Assembly (NCBI GenBank): GCA_033239005.1
Contig: BSQZ01000073.1
Location: 2,643,501-2,707,500, forward strand
Reading direction: 5' to 3'
Source: Lamellibrachia satsuma
Lineage: Eukaryota > Annelida > Polychaeta > Sabellida > Siboglinidae
Length of the DNA stretch: 64,000 nucleotides
This document shows, piece by piece, positions 34,427 through 47,090 of this stretch (the stretch's first letter is position 1; every line of letters starts with the position of its first letter). The notes beneath the pieces are model-generated. The model was not told where the DNA came from. It searched no databases and saw only the letters and a list, made by a program, of their open reading frames with translations. The position numbers and the translations under genes were made by a program.

Positions 34427-35559
34427 CAGACCCGGGGCCGAAATACACGGTACTCATGTACTCGAGTACATTTTTGAAATACTCGTACTCGTAGAAATTA
34501 TGGTCACGTACTTGTACTCTTGTTCAATGTACTCAGATTTTACGAGTACATTACGAGTACATTTGAGAACCTTTTCAGTGATATTGTGAACGAGTTTGAG
34601 TACATTGGTGATGGCTGAGTACGAGTATGAGTACATTGGTGATGGCTGAGTATAAGTGTGAGTACATTGGTGATGGCTGAGTACAAGTGTGAGTACATTG
34701 GTGATGGCTTAGTATGGGTATGAGTGCATTAGTGATGGCTGAGTACGAATGTGAGTACATTGGTGATGGCTTAGTATGGGTATGAGTGCATTAGTGATGG
34801 CTGAGTACGAATGTGAGTACATTGGTGATGGCTTAGTATGGGTATGAGTGCATTAGTGATGGCTGAGTACGAATGTGAGTACATTGGTGATGGCTTAGTA
34901 TGCGTGTGAGTGCATTGGTGATGGCTGAGTACGGGTATGAGTGCATTGGTAATGGCTGAGTACGAGTATGAGTACATTGGTGATGGCGGAGTATTCATAC
35001 TCGTACTCAGCCATCACCAATGCACTCACACGCGTACTAAGCCATCACCAATGTACTCGTACTCGTGGAAATGTACTCGTACTCGTACTCAGCTTTGAGC
35101 AATATACTCACGCTCGTACTCAGCCATCACCAATGCACTCACACTCGTACTCAGCCATCACCAATGTACTCGTACTCGTGGAAATGTACTCGTACTCGTA
35201 CTCAGCTTTGAGCAATATACTCACGCTCGTACTCAGCCATCACCAATATTCTCATAGTCGTACTCAGCCATCACCAATGTACTCACATTCTTACTCAGCC
35301 ATCACCAATGTACTCATACTCCTACTCAGCTATCACCAATATACTCATACTCGTACTCAGCCATCACCAATATACTCGTACTCGTGGAAATGTACTCGTA
35401 CTCAGCTCTGAGCAATGTACTCACACTCGTACTCAGCCATCACCAATGTACTCACACTGGTACTCAGCCATCACCAATGTACTCATACTCGTACTCAGCC
35501 ATCATCAATGTACTCATACTCGTACTTTACTCATGAAAATGTACTCTGCCCCAGGTTTG
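34427..35559. mobile_element. Palindromic nonautonomous hAT-type element made of 31-bp repeats (1133 bp)
   Basis: The left end is CAGACCCGGGGCCG and the right end TGCCCCAGGTTTG, reading CAAACCTGGGGCA on the other strand. The flanks are GAGCTGAT (34419-34426) and GGGCTGAT (35560-35567), an 8-bp duplication with one mismatch. The left arm (about 34600-34985) has the 31-bp unit as GAGTACATTGGTGATGGCTG; the right arm (about 34996-35530) has it inverted as CAGCCATCACCAATGTACTC. The halves meet near 34990. The left 160 bp resembles the left end of the element at 19139, so both belong to one family. No transposase is seen. Confidence 0.87.
34600..35530. repeat. Inverted arrays of the 31-bp unit, arms about 390 and 530 bp
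   Basis: About 12 units point one way and about 16 the other, with almost no spacer. The right arm itself contains a larger duplication: the GTGGAAATGTACTCG to CTTTGAGCAATATACTCACG segment occurs near 35065 and 35180. A transcript would fold into a long hairpin. Such palindromes are unstable in cloning and replication, so the exact length may be an assembly estimate. Confidence 0.9.
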
Positions 35560-35715
35560 GGGCTGATGGCTGCTGCCAAGACGGCAACTCATCAGTATCA
35601 TCTGACAGTATAAGATGACGGAGACAGATTACCCGCGCAATAAGACGGCAGAGACATGGCTGTCTGCTAATTAGATAACATCACCAGCAGGATTCCTGGT
35701 TATTTGTATCGGTAG

Positions 35716-36658
35716 ACTACTGTACTACCACTACTGTACTACCACTACTGTACTACCACTACTGTACTACCACAACTGTACTACCACTACTGTACTACCA
35801 CTACTGTACTACCACTACTGTACTACCACTATTGTACTACCACTACTGTACTACAAAAACTGTACTACCACTACTGTACTACCATTACTGTACTACCACA
35901 ACTGTACTACCACTACTGTACTACCACTACTGTACTACCACTACTGTACTACCCAAACTGTACTACCACTACTGTACTACCACTACTGTACTACCACTAC
36001 TGTACTACCACTACTGTAGTACCACAACTGTACTACCACTACTGTACTACCACTACTGTACTACCACTACTGTAGTACCACTACTGTACTACCACTGCTG
36101 TACTACCACTGCTGTAGTACCACTACTGTAGTACCACTACTGTACTACCACTACTGTACTACCACTACTGTACTACCGCTCCTGTACTACCGCTACTGTA
36201 ATACCACAACTGTACTACCACTACTGTACTACCACTACTGTACTGCCACTACTGTACTACCACAACTGTACTACCACTACTGTACTACCACTACAGTACT
36301 ACCACAACTGTACTACCACAACTGTACTACCACTACTGTACTACCACTACTGTAGTACCACTACTGTACTACCACTACTGTACTACCACTACTGTAGTAC
36401 CACAACTGTACTACCACTACTGTACTACCACTACTGTACTACCACTACTGTACTACCTCAACTGTACTACCACTACTGTACTACCACTACAGTACTACCA
36501 CAACTGTACTACCACTACTGTATTACCACTACTGTAGTACCACTACTGTACTACCACTACTGTAGTACCACTGTACTACCACTACTGTACTACCACTACT
36601 GTACTACCACAACTGTACTGCCACTACTGTACTACCACTACTGTACTACCACTATTGT
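35716..36658. repeat. 14-bp minisatellite CTGTACTACCACTA, about 67 copies
   Basis: Near-perfect 14-bp units with a recurrent CACAACTG variant and some GTAGTACC variants, spread through the array rather than clustered. The TACTGTACTACC core has partial self-complementarity (GTAC). The 99-residue plus frame is a by-product (3 x 14 = 42 bp). Confidence 0.95.
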
Positions 36659-37805
36659 CAATACTCTACATATAATACAAGTAATCAGATCTTTAGTATA
36701 ATTTTGCAAACCTTTTTTCTAGTCTCCAACATGAGAATCTCCTCTCCCTGGTGGTCTGACTTGGAACCTCTGTGATATTACACTTTCTTACTTAACCACG
36801 ATATCGGCCAAACTGCTCCTTGTATTTCTACCAAATCCAACCAATTTGATCTAGAGCAACCAATTTGATCTAGAGAAACAACAGTATTATTTGATCTAGA
36901 GAAACAGAAGTATTAATTTAACATAAACGTGCATCATTAATGACTCAGCACCTCTGAATTGTCGCGTGAAAATCGCAAACGAAACACTGCGAGAATTGGG
37001 TGCTATAGTTTCGTAAATTATGCGTGTTTACGTAGAACAATGAAACGTTTCACTAAATCACAGGTGTTATAGATATTCGACAAATTTGGCGGCGAACTTT
37101 AGGCCCCACGCACGCATACACATATACACACACATATCATGACATTTTAACCCAGGACTTTGGTGTCAGGAATAATCATGAGGTCAATACGAGCGGGCAC
37201 AACATTTAATGTGTTAAATTTTCTACATAACGACCAGTTTTTGATTTTGTTTGTAGGCAAAGAAGAGCAAAATCTGAATACATAAAATACACTGTAATCA
37301 TTTGAATAGGCTTTATATTTATATAAATGCCATCAAAATAATTAGTATGCAATAATACCAACGCTATGAATTAGCTACCAAAATACAGAATATTCGGTTT
37401 TTTCTTTTGTAAGGTTTGTTTATTTGTAGAAACGTGTCTGGTGGAATTGAGTATTAAGAAGGTTATTAAATGTCATAGAAGATTGATGTTTGACCAAAGA
37501 AAAATGGGAGAAATTCATGCACTAAAATGTCACTCTCTAAACATGTCACTCTCTAAACATGGAGCCTATAACACGAGACGCGTGTATACGGATCGATTAT
37601 TGTACGTATTTGTTACGTTGATTTCCCGATAGTGTTTATTTGACATATGGAAGTATTATTCTTCTACAATATGGCGAGCGAACGGTATATTGTACTATCA
37701 AATATTGCGTTCGCACTAATTGGCATTAAGGTATTCTGAAACTGCGTGTGGACTGTTAACGGTCCCTGAAGCATTAATTGACTTTGCAAGCAAGTGACAG
37801 TTAAT
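36659..37805. other. AT-rich unique DNA
   Basis: Only short duplications: AATTTGATCTAGAG three times at about 36838-36900, and TGTCACTCTCTAAACA twice near 37530. The 37441-37632 frame has no recognised content. Confidence 0.5.
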
Positions 37806-39945
37806 AAACTACTACACCTGCTACACATATACTAATGAAAGAAAAGCTCGGTACTGTAGCGTTACAACAACCCAAGGGACGGTTAAAGAAACTACTTCAC
37901 CTGCTACACATATACTGATGAAAAGAAGAAGCTCGGTACCGTAGCGTTACAACAACCCAAGGGACGGTTAAAGAAACTACTACATCTGCTACACATATAC
38001 TGATGAAAAGAAGAAGCTCGGTACTGTAGAGCTACAACAACTCAATGGACGGTTAAAGAAACTACTACATCTGCTACACATATACTGATGAAAGAAAAGC
38101 TCGGTATTGTAGCGTTACAACAACCCAAGGGACGGTTAAAGAAATTACTACACCTGCTACACATATACTGATGAAAGAAGAAGCTCGGTACTGTAGCGCT
38201 ACAACAACTCAATGGACGGTTAAAGAAACTACTACACCTGCTACACATATACTGATGAAAGAAAAGCTCGGTATTGTAGCGTTACAACAACCCAAGGGAC
38301 GGTTAAAGAAACTACTACATCTGCTACACATATACTGATGAAAAGAAGAAGCTCGGTACTGTAGCGCTACAACAACCCAAGGGACGGTTAAAGAAACTAC
38401 TACACCTGCTACACATATACTGATGAAAAGAAGAAGCTCGGTACTGTAGCGTTACAACAACCCAAGGGACGGTTAAAGAAACTACTACACCTGCTACACA
38501 TATACTGATGAAAAGAAGAAGCTCGGTACTGTAGCGTTACAACAACCCAAGGGACGGTTAAAGAAACTACTACACCTGCTACACATATACTGATGAAAAG
38601 AAGAAGCTCGGTACTGTAGCGTTACAACAACTCAAGGGACGGTTAAAGAAACTACTACACCTGCTACACATATACTGATGAAAAGAAGAAGCTCGGTACT
38701 GTAGCGTTACAACAACCCAAGGGACGGTTAAAGAAACTACTACACCTGCTACACATATACTGATGAAAAGAAGAAGCTCGGTACTGTAGCGTTACAACAA
38801 CCCAAGGGACGGTTAAAGAAACTACTACACCTGCTACACATATACTGATGAAAGAAGAAGCTCGTACTGTAGCGTTACAAGGGATGTTAAAGAAACTACT
38901 AACCTGCTACACATATAGATGAAAAGAAGAAGCTCGGTACTGTAGCGTTACAACAACCCAAGGGACGGTTAAAGAAACTACTACACCTGCTACACATATA
39001 CTGATGAAAAGAAGAAGCTCGGTACTGTAGCGTTACAACAACTCAAGGGACGGTTAAAGAAACTACTACACCTGCTACACATATACTGATGAAAAGAAGA
39101 AGCTCGGTACTGTAGCGTTACAACAACCCAAGGGACGGTTAAAGAAACTACTACACCTGCTACACATATACTGATGAAAAGAAGAAGCTCGGTACTGTAG
39201 CGTTACAACAACCCAAGGGACGGTTAACGAAACTACTACATCTGCTACACATATACTGATGAAAGAAGAAGCTCGGTACTGTAGCGTTACAACAACCCAA
39301 GGGACGCTAAAGAAACTACTACACCTGCTACACATATACTGATGAAAAGAAGAAGCTCGGTACTGTAGCATTACAACAACCCAAGGGACGGTTAAAGAAA
39401 CTACTACATCTGCTATACATATACTGATGAAAGAAGAAGCTCGGTACCGTAGCGCTACAACAACCCAAGGGACGGTTAAAGAAACTACTACACCTGCTAC
39501 ACATATACTGATGAAAGAAGAAACTCGGTACTGTAGCGTTACAACAACCCAAGGGACGGTTAAAGAAATTACTACACCTGCTACACATATACTGATGAAA
39601 AGAAGAAGCTCAGTACTACAGCGTTACAACTACCCAAGGGACGGTTAAAGAAACTACTACACCTGCTACACATATACTGATGAAAAGAAGAAGCTCGGTA
39701 CTGTAGCGCTACAACAACCCAAGAGACGGTTAAAGAAACTGCTACTTCTGCTGCACATATTCTGATGAAAGAAAAGCTCGGTATTGTAGCGTTACAACAA
39801 CTCAAGGGACGGTTAAAGAAACTACTACACCTGCTACACATATACTGGTGAAAAGAAGAAGCTCGGTACTGTAGCGTTACAACAACCCAAGGGACGGTTA
39901 AAGAAACTACTACATCTGCTACACATACACTGATGTAAAGAAGAA
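37806..39945. repeat. 83-85-bp minisatellite, about 25 copies
   Basis: The unit contains GAAGCTCGGTACTGTAGCGT, TACAACAACCCAAGGGACGG and CTACACCTGCTACACATATA. Copies differ by GAAAAGAAGAAG/GAAAGAAAAG length and single bases, and two near 38.86-38.93 kb have small deletions. Minus frames of MCSRCSSFFNRPLGCCN type arise where length variants keep phase; all units are interrupted within a few copies, so coding is rejected. Confidence 0.95.
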
Positions 39946-41280
39946 GTGTGATCTACCTGCTACATCGAAAAAGAACATCAATAAATCGTATGAATGTTGA
40001 AATATTACTGTGAAATATATTACAACGATCGTTTAAAAAGTGTTGTGTGTATATACGTTTGCACAAATGTGAAGTGTGCGTTATAAACATGTTTCATAAG
40101 TAGAACAAGATAACAAACTGTTATCGATGAGTTGCATAGTTAACTCACCCGATATGAGCATTTCTGTGGGGTTAAGCAGAGATAACCAGCCGGTCGTCAT
40201 TTGCAAGTCTGTAATTAGTTCCTGCGGGGCGTTTGTAAAGTCATTGCAACAATCACGTTTGTAAAGTCATTGCAACAATGACGTTTTGAGTTTTCAACAA
40301 CCGCCGATTGTTTTCTTGCCTGTCCTCTACAAAAAAGCCTTGTGCTAACACCGACTGATGACACTGGCAGACTCACGCATTGTTGGGCGCGGTACTATCG
40401 TCATTCTCAAACGAGAAAAAGGGGGTTCGAGTCGTCTTGCAGCCGTTCGAAGCCTGTACAATTCTGTGTCGCGTCAGTTCACTCGCAGACACACATGGAT
40501 ATCTGGCTACAAAGAGTGGTGGCATTCGACCTTTCGTGTAGTAATTGTAGCGTAGCTGAATGTTTCCCGGAGAAGTTCAGATTGTGTTGAAATGAACATG
40601 TCAACCCGGGGTGAATTGTAAAGTTCTTCGAGCGGTCCTAACGGCTGCACGCAGCGCTGTATTATTTTTAACAGCTACGGGATTGTGGAACGTGCTACTA
40701 CAAATGCAAATGTCACTGTTTTGGAACCTACAAATACTTCGAGGTCCCCATCTTAACTGCCTTAAACAGGACTAATTTAAATATCTCATATCGACAGCTA
40801 AGTGATCATGTAAGCCGGTGTGTTTGACTGGCGCAGTCACGCAATGTTTCCTACACTCCGACACCGCCGCCTGTCCGGGTGGCGGACCAGTGACTGGCAG
40901 GACGTTATCTCAGGAGATCTCGACACCCATAGAGGGCGTCGAGATCATACACGCGACCGCTCCGATAAGTTGTCTCAACACGCGAACATTTTAACAAAGA
41001 TATACCGATGGTCTATTTCTAAGTTCTGCGTACCCATCTGCCGTGTTCGCAATTGTACGTGTGCGCGAACGTGTGCGTGTACGCATTCTGACCATCGTCT
41101 TCATTGTTGTTGTGTGCAATCGCATATTGTTACGTGTGCAATCGCACATTTCACTCATTTGGTTTTGTCGAGCGGCCGACAATCGCCGCCATTGGCGCCA
41201 CCGACGACTGGTGGTGCCACCTGTAACCATGTTCCTTAAAACAGTTCTTTCGTTGTGCATATGTATCAGTAGGGACTGGC
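39946..41280. other. Unique DNA, CpG-richer from about 40.35 kb; one short duplication and one hairpin
   Basis: GTTTGTAAAGTCATTGCAAC occurs twice (near 40229 and 40258). Overlapping frames at 40342-40590 and 40820-41239 lack recognised domains. CpG density rises in 40.36-41.25 kb, possibly regulatory. No RNA gene is supported, though GGTTCGAGTCG at about 40425 resembles a B box without an A box. Confidence 0.4.
40916..40946. other. Hairpin: 13-bp stem, 5-base loop
   Basis: GATCTCGACACCC (40916-40928) pairs with GGGCGTCGAGATC (40934-40946), 12 of 13 positions, around ATAGA. It is an isolated palindrome in CpG-rich unique DNA, of unknown role. Confidence 0.7.
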
Positions 41281-41470
41281 ACGTGACCTAGCCACTGAGT
41301 TCACGTGAACTAGCCACTGAGTTCACGTAATGTAGCCACTGAGTTCACGTGGACTCTACGGTCAATGAACGACGTCAGTTGATCTCAGAGAATGCATTTA
41401 TTACGCATATAACGGTTGCACGTACATATAACGGTTGCACGTACATATAACGGTTGCACGTACATATAAT
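41281..41470. repeat. Two short arrays: about 24-bp (TAGCCACTGAGTTCACGT, 3 copies) and 19-bp (ATAACGGTTGCACGTACAT, 3-4 copies)
   Basis: First array about 41285-41352, second about 41404-41468. The second carries TAACGG (a Myb-like core) and GCACGTAC in each unit. Confidence 0.88.
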
Positions 41471-41570
41471 GCTTCTGACAAGTTAAATCGTCCCAGGTAA
41501 ACTGTAGGAGGTTCTGAAATAGCTTAGCGACATAAATAACGGGTTCAAACGATTGAATGCTTTGGGCTGG

Positions 41571-41571
41571 C

Positions 41572-41624
<53 letters not shown>

Positions 41625-41632
41625 CACACACA
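41571..41632. repeat. (ACGC)n microsatellite
   Basis: About 14 CGCA units followed by CACACA. Confidence 0.95.
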
Positions 41633-41799
41633 TTGTTATTGTTGAAAGTAATATTTTTTTGCAGGTTTGTGTAAAGAATAAAGTAGAAAATGTCAATTCA
41701 AGTTCATTGAAGAATGTCACGTTAACGCAACAATGGCGCCGGATTATTACCTACAGTAATTGCTGCCTTCGATGGTGACAGTGAAAATGTTGAGTGATT

Positions 41800-42140
41800 G
41801 ATCGACAATGAACCAGTTAACAGAAGGCTCAATTGGACGATTGTCGCCGCTGAATTATTGCCCTCCGGTCGACTCGTCGCATTGTCAGCGCGACAATGCG
41901 TGCGACACCTCGAGGAGCGCGCGACACATTGTCATCACGAGTGTGACAAATTCCATTGTGTCTTGTACACTTTAAATTATCGGAGGCGTCGGCGTACAAA
42001 GCGTCGCGGCGACAACGCGTCCTGCCCCGACGCTCGTTTCCGCGTTAAGTGACTCGACGTGTTAGTCACGACTGTGTCGTCCGTTGAAAGCAAACAAATT
42101 ACGACGCCAGTAACGCTGTCAAAGGATTCAACTTTAATTC
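41800..42140. promoter_or_regulatory. CpG-rich block with a cluster of SOX-type ACAAT/ATTGT sites
   Basis: Within about 130 bp there are CGATTGTCG (near 41838), an inverted pair CGCATTGTC/GACAATGCG separated by AGCGC (41878-41900), CACATTGTCATC (near 41926) and CCATTGTGTC (near 41953). ACAATG/CATTGT is the SOX HMG core, and head-to-head pairs suit SOX dimers. CpGs are dense up to about 42060. This fits an enhancer, but only the words are seen. An 84-codon plus frame covers part of it without recognised motif. Confidence 0.3.
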
Positions 42141-42290
42141 GCCGCGATCACTATCAAAAGAGCATTTTCACATACGATATAAACGCAAATGGACGATCTC
42201 GCATGAAGTGACATTATTGTATATTGTAGATAATACTATATTAAGTCATTATACATTTTAGTAAATGTTTTATCCAGTAATTCTTAGACA

Positions 42291-42304
42291 GACACACACA
42301 CACA

Positions 42305-42348
<44 letters not shown>

Positions 42349-42358
42349 CACACACACA
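42291..42358. repeat. (ACGC)n microsatellite with CA ends
   Basis: About 12 CGCA units bounded by CACACACA. Confidence 0.95.
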
Positions 42359-43004
42359 ATTTTTAATTTCTTTAAATATGCATTTTAACAAATGCATGTT
42401 TTATACCTATACGTTTATTCAATCTCATGATTGCAAAATAAATAACTTATTATTAAGTTATATTATTATAATATGAAACGGTATGATATGTAAATGTCAT
42501 TCTTTATACAACCGAAACATTTAAAGATTTATAATCTCATAATGCATTACATAACTATTAATTTTTTTTATGAATATAAGGCCATGTTCCGCTTCTTGAA
42601 CGTGAACGTAGATATTATCCTCAGCACACATTAAAGTGCAGGTGGTATATATGTGAGTGTATTGGGAAGTAAGTTAGAGTAATCGTGTTAATTTTTACAC
42701 GGACTTTTTATATTAATGCATTTCTTGTAGCGCCCCCTACCAACAATTCTTCTCGTGCGCTGTACGATGGGGTTTTGCATAAATATCTTTGTCATAAACC
42801 ATAACAAACTTTGTCATAAACCATAACAAACTTTTTTTATTTCTCTATCTGCAATGAATACTTTATCAAGCAACTGAACGTGGATTCGTTAATATAGTCA
42901 TGTGGAAAAGAGGGTATTGTAGAAGTAATTTTGTTATTATATCTAATTTATTCGATTTATTGTTGTTATTATTTTGTTGTCGTTGTCGTTGTTGCTGTAG
43001 TTGT
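42359..43004. other. AT-rich unique DNA
   Basis: TTTGTCATAAACCATAACAA is duplicated at about 42790-42833; a degenerate (GTT)n tract lies at about 42960-43003. Confidence 0.5.
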
Positions 43005-43080
43005 GGGACATGGTGGCGCAGTGGTTAGAACATCGCACTTTTAATCGAGACAACCGGGATTCATTATGTGGCTAGTGTGA
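43005..43080 (+). mobile_element. tRNA-Lys-like SINE head
   Basis: An A box TGGCGCAGTGG (43014-43024) is followed by TTAGAACATCGCACTTTTAATC, in which ACTTTTAAT matches a tRNA-Lys(UUU) anticodon loop. A degraded B-box region, GGGATTCATTATG, follows at the right distance. No CCA, tail or target duplication was found, so this is a truncated or decayed SINE. Confidence 0.6.
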
Positions 43081-43487
43081 GCCATTCACATTACAAATAT
43101 ATACGTACATGATTAAAACATTTTTCTGCATAAAACGAAACCTTAAATGTGTCAATATAATCACATTCAGGACGTCAACATTGGTCAATCTTTAAATCTT
43201 TCTCTAAATAAGGTTCCAAATGATGCATTATAGAACAAAAAGCGGGCGACCACTGATCGTTGTTTCCGTGTTTCGCGAATTTTTTTAGATTATGGGTAAA
43301 CCCAAATAATTATGACTTCTGTTTCATATTTGATGACGTTTTGATAAAAGCGACAGTGACAACGATTGGCAAAATGAGAGAATGAAGCCGGTTTTGCCGA
43401 ATGCTCCGTCAGCATTGTGAATACATGTCCTTAAAACACAGGCAACATTGTGAATACTTGAAACACCGGCAACGCTGTTGGTTTAAA
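43081..43487. other. Unique AT-rich DNA
   Basis: No gene seen. AACATTGTGAATAC-type words are duplicated near 43413 and 43444. Confidence 0.45.
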
Positions 43488-45060
43488 GTGAGTCAGAGTA
43501 GCGTTAGTTAGAAGTGAATTAGAATAATGTTAGCTAGAAGTGAATTAGAGTAGTATTAGTTAGAAGTGAATTAGAATAGTGTTAGTTAAAAGTGAATTAC
43601 AGTAGAGTTTGTTAGACACGAATTAGGGTAGTGTTAGCTAGAAGTGAATTAGAGCAGTGTTAATTATACAGTGAATTAGAGTAGTATTAGTTAGACGTGA
43701 ATTAGAGTAGTATTAGTTAGAAGTGAATTAGAGTAGTGTTAGTTAGAAATGAATTACAGTAGAGTTAGTTAGAAGTGAATTAAAGTAGAGTTAGCGAATT
43801 AGAGTAGTGTTAGCAAGAAGTGAATTGCAGTAGAGTTATCTAGAAGTGAACTACAGTAGTGTTTGCTAGAAGTGAGTTAGATTAGTGTTAGCTAGAAGTG
43901 AATTAGTGTAGTGTTAGCTAGAAGTGAATTAGAGTAGTTTTAGCTAGAAGTAAATTAGAATATTGTTAGCTAGAAGTGAATTAGAGTAGTTTTAGCTAGA
44001 AGTAAATTAGAATATTGTTAGCTAGAAGTGAATTAGAGTAGTATTAGTTAGAAGTGAATTAGAATAGTGTTAGTTAAAAGTGAATTACAGTAGAGTTTGT
44101 TAGACACGAATTAGGGTAGTGTTAGCTAGAAGTGAATTAGAGCAGTGTTAATTATACAGTGAATTAGAGTAGTATTAGTTAGAAGTGAATTAGAGTAGTA
44201 TTAGTTAGAAGTGAATTAGAGTAGTGTTAGTTAGAAATGAATTACAGTAGAGTTAGTTAGAAGTGAATTAAAGTAGAGTTAGCGAATTAGAGTAGTGTTA
44301 GCAAGAAGTGAATTGCAGTAGAGTTATCTAGAAGTGAACTACAGTAGTGTTTGCTAGAAGTGAGTTAGATTAGTGTTAGCTAGAAGTGAATTAGTGTAGT
44401 GTTAGCTAGAAGTGAATTAGAGTAGTTTTAGCTAGAAGTAAATTAGAATATTGTTAGCTAGAAGTGAATTAGAGTAGTTTTAGCTAGAAGTAAATTAGAA
44501 TATTGTTAGCTAGAAGTGAATTAGAGTAGTTTTAGCTAGAAGTGAATTAGTGTAGTGCTAGTTAAAACTGAATTACAGTAGAGTTAGCAAAAAGTGAATT
44601 AGATTAGTGTTAGTTAGAAGTGAAATACAGTAGAGTTAGCCAGAAGTGAATTAGAGTAGTGTTATCTAGAAGTGAATTTCAGTAGAGTTAGCTAAACATT
44701 AATTACAGTGGTGTTAGATATAAGGGAATTATAGAAAGTGAGTTACAGTAATGTTAGCTAGAAGTGAATTATAGTAGAGTTAGTTAGGAGTGAATTACAG
44801 TAGAGAAAGTAAGAAATGAAATACAATAGGTCTAGTGTTAGCTAGAAGTAAATTACAGTAGAGTTAGCTAGAAGTAAATTACAGTAGTTAGAAGTGAATT
44901 ACAGTAGAGATAGTAAGAAGTGAAATACAGTAGGTCTAGTGTTAGCTAGAAGTAAATTACAGTAGAGTTAGCTAGAAGTAAATTACAGTAGAGTTAGCTA
45001 GAAGTAAATTACAGTAGAGTTAGCTAGAAGTAAATTACAATAGATAGGCGTAGTGTCAGC
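43488..45060. repeat. About 26-bp minisatellite (GTTAGCTAGAAGTGAATTAG), about 60 copies
   Basis: Units of 20-28 bp with AGAGTAGT/ACAGTAGAG variants. A 488-bp block is repeated head-to-tail: TAGAATAGTGTTAGTTAAAAG occurs at about 43572 and 44060, with matching diagnostic words (GTTAGACACGAATTAGGG, ATTATACAGTGAATTAG) in both. The left half is thus a higher-order duplication, while the right half (after 44.52 kb) is diverged single units. Confidence 0.92.
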
Positions 45061-45125
45061 TAGACCCTTTGCTAGAAGTAAATTACAATAGATAGGCGTA
45101 GTGTCAGCTAGACCCTTTGCATTGA
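45020..45125. repeat. 48-bp segment duplicated twice at the edge of the array
   Basis: TAGATAGGCGTAGTGTCAGC followed by TAGACCCTTTG occurs at about 45041 and 45089. Confidence 0.85.
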
Positions 45126-45663
45126 GAGCTGTTATGTTAATGACATGGAATGAAGTGGTTCTTAGTGACGCAGACCGTCTTGTTTGGAAATCTCGAAACA
45201 TTAAAAGGAGATCTTTAGCCTTTTCTGCCCTGTTTCCAAAGAGCACACAATAGCCGTTTGATGGCGCTGCGGGACGTCGGTGTGAAGTAGTGGGAAGACT
45301 AATAACACGAGACGCCGGGAGAGGAAATGACTGAGGAATGTGGGCATAACGAGAGATAAAGGGGAGTCGAGTAGCGAGGGCGATGGAGGGTGGTCGCGAG
45401 GCGGGGGCGCGGGCAACGAACCCTAAATGCCGTCCCCTCGGGAGGAAGGTACCAATCCTGATGGCATGAGATTGTGCCGATGTTATTTGAAACCAACACT
45501 TACGGTAATGCAAATATTGGTATGTTCGACTGTTTCTTACAAGTCGGCGTTTAGTCGGTCGGAATGTTGTTTAAGTGCATTCAAATGACGTCACGAATCT
45601 TGTGTGTGCGGGTGGGTCGTGGCTAGTGACGTCATAAGAGACAACTGACACGTCGTCCGCACG
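45126..45663. other. GC-richer unique DNA with overlapping minus frames
   Basis: A 171-codon minus frame (45513-44998) and two shorter ones overlap here, but the longest runs into the AT-rich repeat and no domain is seen. Possibly a small CpG-rich regulatory patch at 45.24-45.45 kb. Confidence 0.35.
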
Positions 45664-45812
45664 TACGTTATACAGTAGTAGTTATATGTTATACAGTAGT
45701 AGTTATATGTTATACAGTAGTAGCTATACGTTATGCACTAGTAGCTATGCGTTACACATTAGTAGTTATACGCAACACAGTAATAGTTATACGTTATACA
45801 GTAGTTGTCATA
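45664..45812. repeat. 21-bp minisatellite TATACAGTAGTAGTTATATG, about 7 copies
   Basis: Units decay toward the right (CTATGCGTTACACATTAGTAG). TACGCTATG repeats follow at 45.94-45.97 kb and GGTGATACA repeats at 46.03-46.06 kb. Confidence 0.9.
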
Positions 45813-46104
45813 CGTGACTCGTCAATGTGACTCTAACATGTCATACAAAACACGGGTGTTCGGTAGGACATTGAGTTCTCAGTAACCTGTGAGGGCGAAT
45901 GGTTTTATATATTATTTATGCAATTCACACATACATATGTACGCTATGTACGCTATGTATGCTATTTTTTCTCAAAAATAATTTGTTTTGCAAAAGTGAG
46001 CTGTCACCTTTAATTGGACAGTTAAATGGTGATACAAGGTGATACATGGTGATACATTTCTTCAGGAGGAATACCTTAACAGTTGTATCCACGACTGACA
46101 AATA

Positions 46105-46519
<415 letters not shown>

Positions 46520-46810
46520 TACTTACCTTAGCATAATACTGAGGGAAGATATGTATAGTTCCAGTGGCGTCATTTATTCAGCGTTTTTAGAAACTTCTAA
46601 CATATATTTGACGAATATTACACATTTTCTCCTAGGCAATCCATAGAATTTCCGTAGAAAACACAAGAGTTTCTTAAGCTGCCTAGCATTTTCCATAAAA
46701 TGTCCTCATTTTACTAGAAATGAATAATATAAGTAAAGTTTTGAAAAATCGTTTCATTCATATATCTTTAAAGCATCTCCACAAAATGCTACACAGACAC
46801 AGAAACAGAC
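46520..46810. other. AT-rich unique spacer
   Basis: Nothing recognised. Confidence 0.4.

Positions 46811-47090
<280 letters not shown>

Noticed and set aside
40342..40590. B-box-like GGTTCGAGTCG near 40425 and overlapping frames
   Set aside because: No A box at the correct distance; frames lack motifs.
44998..45513. 171-codon minus frame
   Set aside because: Runs into the AT-rich 26-bp array and has no motif.
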